From positions 124,001 through 188,000 of the forward strand of contig CAZYUA010000002.1 in assembly GCA_964650525.1 (NCBI GenBank): DNA of 64,000 nt, read 5' to 3'. Source of the stretch: UBA1413 sp964650525. Its GTDB lineage: Bacteria; Bacteroidota; Bacteroidia; Bacteroidales; Prolixibacteraceae. Every line of letters begins with the position of its first letter. Position 1 is the stretch's first letter. Below are positions 36,218-43,678 of the stretch, one piece after another. Both the position numbers and the translations under genes were made by a program. The notes under the pieces were generated by a model. The model did no database searches, was not told the DNA's origin, and saw nothing but the letters and a program-made list of their open reading frames with translations.

Positions 36218-36298
36218 CCGGAGAGGCAGCCTTTGGTCTTTTTCCTGACTCACAGGCCTCCTTGGTGGCATGGGAACGGTGCAACCAAAGGGCTCCGG
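36218..36298 (+). other. Composite inverted repeat in the spacer before the second PL6 gene
   Basis: CCGGAG (36218-36223) pairs with CTCCGG (36293-36298), and GCCTTTGGT (36229-36237) pairs with ACCAAAGG-G-C (36284-36293) with one bulged base. The loop of about 46 bases contains a T run. The element sits within the operon and could protect or process the mRNA, or act as a leaky terminator. Confidence 0.5.
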
Positions 36299-36354
36299 AG
36301 AGTCACAGGGTTTCTTAGTCTCCTGTTAACAACCATAAAATTTGGTGGTCAGCC

Positions 36355-38076
36355 ATGAAGGGTTTAATTTCGTGGATAGTAATGCTTTTCTGTGTCGGGA
36401 CGCTGTATGGACGCCGTACGGTGGTTAGCGGGGCTTCAGGCATCAATTCCGGTACCTGGGGTCCCGGCGATACCATTGTCATGGAAAACAGGATATGGAA
36501 CAACCAGGTGATTTCCCTGAAAGCCACCGGGACGGAAAGCCATCCCGTAGTGCTGGAAGCCGAAACTCCGGGTCAGGTTATCCTTAACGGCAGCTCCAGA
36601 CTCTCCTTTTCCGGGAAATACATTGTGGTTTCAGGCCTCTGCTTTCTGGATGGAACACTCAGCGGTTCGGACGTGATATCGTTCAGGACCTCTTCGTCGG
36701 TTTTTGCAGAAAATTGCAGGCTTACCCAGACGGCCATTGTGAATTATAATCCTTCCTCCAATAGTGTCGACAGCAAATGGGTTTCTATTTATGGGAAAAA
36801 CAACCGGGTGGACCATTGTTCGTTCGAGAATAAGAACAACTCAGGAACGCTGATGGTGGTCTGGCTGGTGAATAATACACCAGCTAACCACCTCATTTCT
36901 GATAATTATTTCGGATACCGGAATGCCAATCTCGATGGGAACGGGAACGAACTCAACGGACAGGAGATCCTCAGGATCGGCGACAGCAGCACCTCCATGA
37001 CTACCGCCGGGGTTACCGTTGAAGGTAATTTTTTTGAGCGTTGTAACGGTGAAATAGAGATCATCTCCAACAAGTCGTGCGGAAACATCTACCGCAACAA
37101 CCTGTTCCTGGAGTGCCGCGGGATGCTTACGCTGCGGCATGGCAACAACTGTCTGGTGGAAGGGAATTATTTTATCGGAAATGGTGTCACCAGCACAGGA
37201 GGTATCAGAATAATCGGCGAGAACCATAAAGTATTCAACAATTACTTCCAGGATCTCAAGGGGACCAACTTCCGGTCTGCTATCTGTATGGTCAGGGGGA
37301 AGGAAAACTCAGCATTGAATGAATATTTCCAGGTAAAAAACGCCCAGGTGGCATTCAACACCATGGTGAACTGCGCACAGTCTTTCAGCATCAATTACAA
37401 CAGCCAGTCGGGGATGACCCTTCCCCCGGTGACCTCTGTCGTTGCGCATAACCACGTCTTTAACCCCTCGGGATCGAACAGCAATGTGGTGATAGACCCC
37501 ACCAACTCCGCCACCCTTGATGTAACCTGGAAGAACAACCTGATGAACCAGGGGAAATATGCCAATTTCGTGTATACTCCTCTCCAGGTTACTACAGGAG
37601 TGAATCCGGGCATGTTACTGGCTGCCACCCCGCTGAAGATGTCAGAGCCCGAACCGGCTTCCCCGCTTCAAAATTATCCTACCGGAGATTTCCCTGAAGT
37701 TACCGGCGATATTAGAGGCAGAAGCCGGCCTACCCTTGCCAAATGGCCCGGTTGCAGCCAGTTGCCGGGCGACCCGGTTAAGAACATGCCGGAAAAAACC
37801 AACACCGGTGCATCCTTTTTCAACAACCCGGGCACAGGGGCTTCCATGATTCAGAGAACCTTCGCTCCCCGCATCTGGGTTGACGGCATGAATATCTCCG
37901 TATGTTCCTCGGAAAGAGGAATTTGCAGAATATACCGTATTAATGGCGTCTGCCTTACCCGGCATACCCTTTCCCCCCAGGAAACCCTTAAGATAGCCAT
38001 GAAACCCGGGATTTACATTGTCCATATCACCTGCGCCGGAAGGGAAATGATTTCAAAAAAACTGCTGATATGTTAA
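36355..38076 (+). CDS. PL6 family alginate lyase, single-domain type with T9SS-like tail
   Basis: The 573-residue protein has a signal peptide (GLISWIVMLFCVGTLYG) and one beta-helix domain (about 20-470). The active-site Lys240 (ISNKSCGN) and Arg261 (LRHGN) stand at exactly the residue numbers found in the first PL6 of this locus. The C-terminal 70 residues (RIYRINGVCLTRHTL ... MKPGIYIVHIT) resemble a sorting domain, so it may be surface-exposed, unlike its two-domain relative. Single-domain PL6 enzymes are often endolytic or prefer mixed or MG blocks. It is followed after 22 bases by PL17. Confidence 0.9.
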   Translation: MKGLISWIVMLFCVGTLYGRRTVVSGASGINSGTWGPGDTIVMENRIWNNQVISLKATGTESHPVVLEAETPGQVILNGSSRLSFSGKYIVVSGLCFLDGTLSGSDVISFRTSSSVFAENCRLTQTAIVNYNPSSNSVDSKWVSIYGKNNRVDHCSFENKNNSGTLMVVWLVNNTPANHLISDNYFGYRNANLDGNGNELNGQEILRIGDSSTSMTTAGVTVEGNFFERCNGEIEIISNKSCGNIYRNNLFLECRGMLTLRHGNNCLVEGNYFIGNGVTSTGGIRIIGENHKVFNNYFQDLKGTNFRSAICMVRGKENSALNEYFQVKNAQVAFNTMVNCAQSFSINYNSQSGMTLPPVTSVVAHNHVFNPSGSNSNVVIDPTNSATLDVTWKNNLMNQGKYANFVYTPLQVTTGVNPGMLLAATPLKMSEPEPASPLQNYPTGDFPEVTGDIRGRSRPTLAKWPGCSQLPGDPVKNMPEKTNTGASFFNNPGTGASMIQRTFAPRIWVDGMNISVCSSERGICRIYRINGVCLTRHTLSPQETLKIAMKPGIYIVHITCAGREMISKKLLIC

Positions 38077-38098
38077 CCTAAATCCGGGAACTTCAAGC

Positions 38099-40300
38099 AT
38101 GAAAAGAAAATCCTGTTGGGTACTTTTTTGGCTCCTGATCTGCGCCTCACCGGCATTTCCGGCTACCCGCCCGGGACTGTTGCTGACACCCGGCGGGGTG
38201 AAGGAGATCAGAAAATGGTCTTCCCGGTTACCAGCGTTCGAAAAATCCCTGGAGGAACTCAAAAAAACCGCAGACCAGGCATTGACGAATCCAATCCTGG
38301 TGCCGGTTCCGAAAGATGGCGGCGGAGGGTATACCCACGAAAAACATAAAAGCAATTATACCGAAATGGTTGCAGCCGGCGTCCTATACCAGATTACCGG
38401 CCGAAGGGATTATTCTTCCTTTGTCAGGGATATGCTGATGGAATATGCCCGTATCTACCCGGAACTGGGGCCTCACCCCATCGTCAGATCCCCGGTGCCC
38501 GGAAAGCTGTTCTGGCAGACGCTGAATGAATCGGTATGGCTGGTAAATACGGCCTGTGCTTACGATTGCGTGTTTAACGCCATTCCCGAACCGGACCGCA
38601 GGTATATCGAAGATAACCTGTTCTACCCCATGGCTGGTTTCATTTCCAACGGAAATCCCGACAACTATGCGGTTTTCAACAGGATGCACAATCACGGGAC
38701 CTGGGCCAATGCAGCGGTCGGAATGATCGGATATGTCATGCGAGACCAAAACCTGGTGGATATGGCCCTGTATGGCTCGAAAAAAGATGGTTCTGCCGGC
38801 TTTTTCAAACAACTGGAAGTTCTATTTTCACCGGACGGCTACTTCACCGAAGGACCTTATTACCAGAGATATGCCTTATGGCCCTTTTTGGTATTTGCAC
38901 AGGCTATTCAGCATCAGCAACCTGAACTGGATGTTTTCGGTTTCAGGAACGGAATTCTCTACCGCGCCGTAGATGCCATGACACAACTGTCGTACAACGG
39001 GGAATTGTTCTACCTGAACGACGCCTTGCAGAAAACCCTGAAATCGACCGACATCATCAGTTCGGTCGATATAGCTTTCAGGAACAATCCGGAAAAGAAA
39101 GAGTGGCTGGAGGTTGCCCGCTACCAGGACGCCTTTCTGGTTTCAGATGCCGGAATCTTCACGGCAAAAGCCATGTACCGTGAAATGTCCGCTCCTGTGG
39201 TCATGAAACCGGCATTCCTTTCTGATGGCCCCGCCGGAGATCAGGGAGGCATCGCCATTCTCAGATGGGGATCAGGGAATGACCACACCTGCCTGACCTT
39301 TAAGGCCACCTCTCACGGACTCTCTCACGGACATTACGATAAGCTTTCCATTTCGTTTTTCGACAGCGGAAATCCGGTACTTACCGATTACGGTTCCGCC
39401 AGGTTTCTGAATATCGAACCTAAAAGCGGAGGCAATTATACACCCGAAAATTATTCCTGGGCGATGCAGTCCATCGCTCATAATACGGTTTCCGTCAATG
39501 AGGGATGCCAATTTAACGGTCAAATAAAAGTTTCTTCGCTCCACCATTCCGAAATCAACTTTTTCGATTTTTCTGATCCGGCTGTTCAGGTAGTGTCTGG
39601 GACAGAAAACAATGCGTTTCCGGGCGTGTCGATGCAACGGACGCTGGCACTGCTCAAACTGTCTGACCTGGAAAATCCGGTGGTCCTGGATATTTTCAGA
39701 ATTGTTTCTGATACGCTCTGTCAGTTGGATTTGCCCTTTTATTTCAGGGGGCACCCGGTATCATCCTCAGTGAACCTGCAAAAGAGCTTTGAGGCACTGA
39801 AACCACTCGGGAAAGGGAACGGGTACCAGCATTTGTGGCTGGAAGCAGAAGGAAGGAGTGCCGCCAACACGGCGGTTTTCTCCTGGGTTAACGGCAGCCG
39901 TTTTTATCATATCACCACTTGTACCAACCCGGAAACCCAATTACTGATGGCCCGCACGGGTGCGAACGACCCGGGTTTCAATCTCCGGTCAGAACAGGGT
40001 CTGATCATCCGCCAGCCCCAGGCTCGCAGGCATACCTTTGTTTCGGTCGTTGAGCCTCGCGGCATGTACGACCTGACCCGGGAAATGACGTCCGGATTCC
40101 AGAGTAACATTTCCGGATTACAGTTGCTGAAGGAGGAGGATGAGTTTTCGGTCATCAGGGTCACGCTTCCCGAAAACCGGTCATTCCTTTTCATTGCCGT
40201 GAACCGCGATTTTGGTGAAGAAACGGAACGCTCGGTGAAAGTGGACAACAAGGTCATACGCTTTAAAGGAAATTATCAGTTAATCCAGGAGTTAAAATGA
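38099..40300 (+). CDS. PL17 oligoalginate lyase (heparinase II/III-like)
   Basis: This 733-residue protein has a signal peptide (MKRKSCWVLFWLLICASPAFP), an alpha/alpha-toroid domain (about 30-340) and a heparinase II/III-like beta-sandwich domain (about 370-700). The active-site group of the family is visible: Asn198 and His199 in NRMHNHGTW, Tyr255 in EGPYYQRY, and the later HGLSHGHYDKLSI segment. PL17 enzymes are exolytic on alginate oligosaccharides and release unsaturated monouronates, mostly in the periplasm. It follows the second PL6 by 22 bases and precedes the cupin gene that acts on its product. Confidence 0.93.
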   Translation: MKRKSCWVLFWLLICASPAFPATRPGLLLTPGGVKEIRKWSSRLPAFEKSLEELKKTADQALTNPILVPVPKDGGGGYTHEKHKSNYTEMVAAGVLYQITGRRDYSSFVRDMLMEYARIYPELGPHPIVRSPVPGKLFWQTLNESVWLVNTACAYDCVFNAIPEPDRRYIEDNLFYPMAGFISNGNPDNYAVFNRMHNHGTWANAAVGMIGYVMRDQNLVDMALYGSKKDGSAGFFKQLEVLFSPDGYFTEGPYYQRYALWPFLVFAQAIQHQQPELDVFGFRNGILYRAVDAMTQLSYNGELFYLNDALQKTLKSTDIISSVDIAFRNNPEKKEWLEVARYQDAFLVSDAGIFTAKAMYREMSAPVVMKPAFLSDGPAGDQGGIAILRWGSGNDHTCLTFKATSHGLSHGHYDKLSISFFDSGNPVLTDYGSARFLNIEPKSGGNYTPENYSWAMQSIAHNTVSVNEGCQFNGQIKVSSLHHSEINFFDFSDPAVQVVSGTENNAFPGVSMQRTLALLKLSDLENPVVLDIFRIVSDTLCQLDLPFYFRGHPVSSSVNLQKSFEALKPLGKGNGYQHLWLEAEGRSAANTAVFSWVNGSRFYHITTCTNPETQLLMARTGANDPGFNLRSEQGLIIRQPQARRHTFVSVVEPRGMYDLTREMTSGFQSNISGLQLLKEEDEFSVIRVTLPENRSFLFIAVNRDFGEETERSVKVDNKVIRFKGNYQLIQELK

Positions 40301-40309
40301 AATACCCAT

Positions 40310-40382
40310 CCCGACTGAGTCGGGGCCGACAGTGATGATGTACCACATGGCTAACGAAACTTGACTGAGCCAGTACCATGTG
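40310..40382. promoter_or_regulatory. Palindrome and inverted repeat before the cupin gene
   Basis: CCCGACT-G-AGTCGGG at 40310-40324 is a perfect interrupted palindrome directly after the PL17 stop, and CACATGG (40344-40350) pairs with CCATGTG (40376-40382). GACTGAG occurs in both elements. They may be binding sites or mRNA structures separating the lyase genes from the cupin, MFS and SDR genes. Confidence 0.4.
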
Positions 40383-40421
40383 TTTCACCGATTTTACCTT
40401 ATTAACTCAATAATTTGAACA

Positions 40422-40763
40422 ATGAAAACAAGAAGTGGAAATTTTTTAATCGGTGCGGAGCTTCCCTGGGAAACCCCGTCACCCGGGCTGACACGCCAGA
40501 TCATGGGATTCGATGGCCAGATCATGCTGGTAAAAGTAAAGTTTGAGAAAGGGGCCATCGGATATGTTCATGAACACTACCATTCGCAGAGCACCTACGT
40601 TGTCAGCGGGACCTTCGAGGTGATGATCGGCGGTGAAAAGAGGGTGTTACAGGCCGGTGACGGGTTTTATATCGAGCCGGACATTTCGCATGGAGCCGTT
40701 TGTCTGGATGAAGGAATCCTGATCGATGTCTTCAGTCCGGTGCGACAGGATTTTCTCAAATAG
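40422..40763 (+). CDS. kdgF: KdgF-like cupin, unsaturated uronate ring-opening protein
   Basis: The protein has 113 residues and a single cupin barrel. The metal site is visible: His50 and His52 in GYVHEHYHSQ, Gln56, and His91 in PDISHGA, matching the HxH-x3-Q...H pattern of KdgF. KdgF catalyses the linearisation of 4,5-unsaturated monouronates to the keto form (DEH for alginate). It lacks a signal peptide, so it acts in the cytoplasm. The position between PL17 and the MFS and SDR genes supports this role. Confidence 0.85.
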   Translation: MKTRSGNFLIGAELPWETPSPGLTRQIMGFDGQIMLVKVKFEKGAIGYVHEHYHSQSTYVVSGTFEVMIGGEKRVLQAGDGFYIEPDISHGAVCLDEGILIDVFSPVRQDFLK

Positions 40764-40909
40764 ACAGCCATGAAACGAGCATGGTGTACGCACTGCAAAA
40801 GGCCATGTAAATAACCCCCATGCGAGTTCCATACTGAGCAGTTTGTTCAGGAAAAGAGCGGGTTTATGTAACGCAATGATATATTAACTGTTAAGACCAT
40901 TATTAACGT

Positions 40910-42382
40910 ATGAAGATAAAAGGACTGCGTTGGTGGGTGATCGGGCTGATTGTCCTGATCACCATCATTAACTATCTCGACCGCGGAACCCTCAACTACA
41001 TGTGGGTGGCCAACATAGAATACAGGCTTACAGAGCAATTCACACCCGGGTCAAAAGCAAATGAGGCGGTTTACGATGCTGAAAAACAGGAATATACCCT
41101 GCGTAACAGCCGCGGGTTCACCCAGGTGCAGACAGCCAGCCGGGTCAGCACGAAAAAAGAAGGGATGATCGTGGTGAACCGTGAGGGCATTGCGCATGAC
41201 CTGGGGATCATCCATCCTGCACTCACTCCTGAGGAGTCGTCCCGGCAGGCCAAGGACATCCTGGGGAAGATCACCATCTTTTTTATGATTGCCTATGGAA
41301 TCAGCCAGCTGTTCTCCGGAAAGCTCTACGATAAAATCGGAACCAGAAAAGGCTTTCTGCTGTCGGTATTACTGTGGGGATCGGCCGATGCTCTGACCTC
41401 GCTGGCCAGGGGGAAGCTTTCACTGACCGGGTTCCGGATGATGCTCGGGTTGGGAGAAGCGGGTCCCTGGCCCGGCACCACCAAGAGCAATGCCGAATGG
41501 TTCCCGCAGAAAGAGCGGGCACTGGCTCAGGGATTATTCGGTGCCGCAGCTTCCACAGGATCCATCCTGGCACCCATCGTCATCCTGATGCTTTATGTTT
41601 CACTGGGGTGGAAACTCACCTTTGTGATAGTGGGTTCTTTGGGGCTGATATGGCTGATTCCCTGGCTGATCATCAATAAAAAAGGGCCTAAGGAGCATCC
41701 ATGGATCACCGATAAGGAACGCGATTACATCCTTTCCGGACAGCCCGAGGCGAAAGTGGTCAACGAAGTTGGCAAAAGCTGGGGTCAACTGCTGTCGGAA
41801 AAAAAGAATTATTCCGTCATCCTGGGCCGGTTTTTCCTGGATCCGATCTGGTGGATGTTTGTGACTTTCCTGCCAATGTACCTGGTAGAAGAATATAAAC
41901 TGAATATTAAGGAGTTAGCCTTTTCAGCCTGGGTGCCTTACGTGGGTGCCATGGTCGGAAGCATCGCCGGCGGATGGTTCTCGGGGTACCTGATCCGCAA
42001 AGGCCGTACGGTTGATTTTTCCCGGAAAGCGGCTATGGTGACCGGCGGGGTGGTCATTGTTCCGGCGGTCATCGCCTCTGTCCTGGCACCCAATGCCGTT
42101 CTGGCCGTCATCCTCATGGCTTTTGTTCTGGGAGGGTTCCAGTTCACCATGACCAACATTCAAACCATTCCCAGCGACCTGCACTGCGGCAAATCGGTGG
42201 GGTCGCTGGCAGGCCTGGGCGGAGCTTCGGCGGTACTGGGAGTGATACTGGCCATGCTCTTTGCAGGTCAAATCGACAGCTGGCCTCTTCTCTTCGGCCT
42301 CCTGGCTGCACTGGTGCCGTTGTCGCTGGGATCCATCTTCCTGACCGTCGGAAAAATTGAACAGATTATTAGTCTAAAATAA
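40910..42382 (+). CDS. MFS hexuronate-type transporter with extended first loop
   Basis: The 490-residue transporter belongs to the ExuT-like anion:cation symporter group (INYLDRGTLNYMWVANI in helix 1, GKLYDKIGTRKG in loop 2/3, GLGEAGPWPGTTKSNAEWFP). Between helix 1 and helix 2 it has about 75 extra, charged residues (about 44-118), which should lie in the periplasm; ordinary members have a loop of about 20. It most likely carries unsaturated uronate or DEH from periplasm to cytoplasm. It lies in the operon 146 bases after the cupin gene, with TTAACTGTTAA (40884-40894) as a small palindrome in between, and 13 bases before the SDR gene. Confidence 0.87.
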   Translation: MKIKGLRWWVIGLIVLITIINYLDRGTLNYMWVANIEYRLTEQFTPGSKANEAVYDAEKQEYTLRNSRGFTQVQTASRVSTKKEGMIVVNREGIAHDLGIIHPALTPEESSRQAKDILGKITIFFMIAYGISQLFSGKLYDKIGTRKGFLLSVLLWGSADALTSLARGKLSLTGFRMMLGLGEAGPWPGTTKSNAEWFPQKERALAQGLFGAAASTGSILAPIVILMLYVSLGWKLTFVIVGSLGLIWLIPWLIINKKGPKEHPWITDKERDYILSGQPEAKVVNEVGKSWGQLLSEKKNYSVILGRFFLDPIWWMFVTFLPMYLVEEYKLNIKELAFSAWVPYVGAMVGSIAGGWFSGYLIRKGRTVDFSRKAAMVTGGVVIVPAVIASVLAPNAVLAVILMAFVLGGFQFTMTNIQTIPSDLHCGKSVGSLAGLGGASAVLGVILAMLFAGQIDSWPLLFGLLAALVPLSLGSIFLTVGKIEQIISLK

Positions 42383-42395
42383 AAATAAGAAATCT

Positions 42396-43148
42396 ATGAA
42401 ACTCAAAGGAAAAACAGCTGTGATCACCGGCGGCGCCCGCGACCTGGGACGGGCCATCTCCCTGAAACTGGCCGCGGAAGGGGCTAAAGTGGTGATCAAT
42501 TATTTTGACAATCCACAGGATGCTGAGGAAACCCTCAGATCGATCCATGCTTCCGGCGGCGAAGCCATCGTTGTACAGGGTGACATGACCCGCGCCGGCG
42601 ATGTGAAAAAACTGTTCGAAGAAAGCGAAAAGGCTTACGGCCATGAAGTGCACGTGCTGGTCAATGTGGCCGGGGGTTTGTTCGGAAGAAAACTCATCAC
42701 GGAACAAGATGAAGACTGGTACAACCTGCTGATGGATGTAAACCTCAAAAGCTGCTGGCTCTGTACCCGCGAAGCGGTACCCCATATGCCGGCAGGTTCG
42801 GCCATCGTCAATTTCTCCTCTCTGGCAGCCCGCGATGGCGGAGGCCCGGGCGCCTCCATGTATGCCACCGCAAAAGGCGCCGTCATGACCTTTACCCGTT
42901 CCATGGCCAAAGAACTGGGACCCAAAGGCATCCGGGTCAACGCTCTGGCTCCCGGAACCATCGCCACTTCCTTCCACGACCGCTTTAACACTCCGGAAAA
43001 CAGGGAACGCATGAAAGGTGTTTATCCCCTCCGCCGTGAAGGAGACGCCGGCGACATTGCCGACCTGGTCTTGTTCCTGGCATCCGACGATTCGGATTAC
43101 ATCACTGGCTCCAACATCGACATCAACGGCGGCATGATGTTTACTTAA
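42396..43148 (+). CDS. SDR oxidoreductase, likely DEH reductase
   Basis: The 250-residue protein is a classical short-chain dehydrogenase: cofactor loop TGGARDLG (11-18), NVAGG (90-94), Ser141/142, Tyr156 and Lys160 in SMYATAK, and GSNIDINGG near the end. In alginate loci such SDRs reduce 4-deoxy-L-erythro-5-hexoseulose uronate (DEH) to 2-keto-3-deoxygluconate with NAD(P)H. It is the last gene of the alginate operon, 13 bases after the MFS gene. The cofactor choice is not clear from the loop. Other SDR functions cannot be excluded, but the context is strong. Confidence 0.85.
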   Translation: MKLKGKTAVITGGARDLGRAISLKLAAEGAKVVINYFDNPQDAEETLRSIHASGGEAIVVQGDMTRAGDVKKLFEESEKAYGHEVHVLVNVAGGLFGRKLITEQDEDWYNLLMDVNLKSCWLCTREAVPHMPAGSAIVNFSSLAARDGGGPGASMYATAKGAVMTFTRSMAKELGPKGIRVNALAPGTIATSFHDRFNTPENRERMKGVYPLRREGDAGDIADLVLFLASDDSDYITGSNIDINGGMMFT

Positions 43149-43242
43149 TCTGCTTCAGCTGCCAGATTTACAAAGCAAACAAACCACTGCTTATTTTTTC
43201 GGAGCACCCCGGAAACCACACGCCTGAATGAACGGACCTTTT

Positions 43243-43282
43243 TATCCGTCCCGGAAAGAGCTATCTTACCCGGGACGGGATA
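43243..43282 (+). terminator. Strong hairpin after the alginate operon
   Basis: TATCCGTCCCGG (43243-43254) pairs with CCGGGACGGGATA (43270-43282) with one bulged base across a 15-base loop. No T tract follows, so it is not a classical intrinsic terminator; it may define the 3' end of the operon message by stability. Confidence 0.45.
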
Positions 43283-43498
43283 ACTTGATCCTGCCATCAA
43301 TGCCACTCCTATACATCCAGGGAGACCAGAAAAAAATCACCACCCGGTGCCGGCATCCGGGCACTATCCGGCTTTCGCACAGACGGAATAACGTAGAATT
43401 ATCCGAATCGGTCGTTATATTAACCCATTGGTTATTATCGGTTTGCCTTTCCTGACTTAAAAAATGGTCTGAAAATCCCGGGTGATTCTAAAAAAACA

Positions 43499-43506
43499 TA
43501 CCTTTG
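43499..43506 (+). promoter_or_regulatory. Possible -7 promoter element
   Basis: TACCTTTG matches the Bacteroidota -7 consensus TAnnTTTG exactly, but no TTTG is found at the expected -33 position. It would drive the FISUMP gene from a start near 43513. Confidence 0.35.
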
Positions 43507-43678
43507 GGAAGGTTTCCATTCATTACCTCTGACGGATATAACCAAAAAAAGGATCAAAGATGGAGGTACAAATGAATTACCTGAGCAACAGCCGGAATGA
43601 ATCAGCCACATGGGAAGCTTTGCTCGGCGGAGCCATAACCAGGGTTTTTACAAGATACACCATTAAAACGTAACCCAT

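Larger units (their letters stand above)
43149..43678. other. Intergenic region with hairpin and promoter candidate
   Basis: These 530 bases contain no frame that looks coding; the one short open frame at 43228-43455 lacks composition or motif support. The region holds the hairpin at 43243-43282, the palindrome TAACC-CATT-GGTTA at 43421-43434 and a -7 element at 43499-43506. Confidence 0.55.

Noticed and set aside
43421..43434. TAACC-CATT-GGTTA as a second GntR operator
   Set aside because: The half-sites have the opposite orientation (ACC..GGT, not GGT..ACC) from the site before susC, and the gene behind it is not an alginate gene.
43228..43455. Plus-strand open frame of 75 codons after the DEH reductase
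   Set aside because: It runs through the strong hairpin at 43243-43282 and the palindrome at 43421, and its translation has no protein character.
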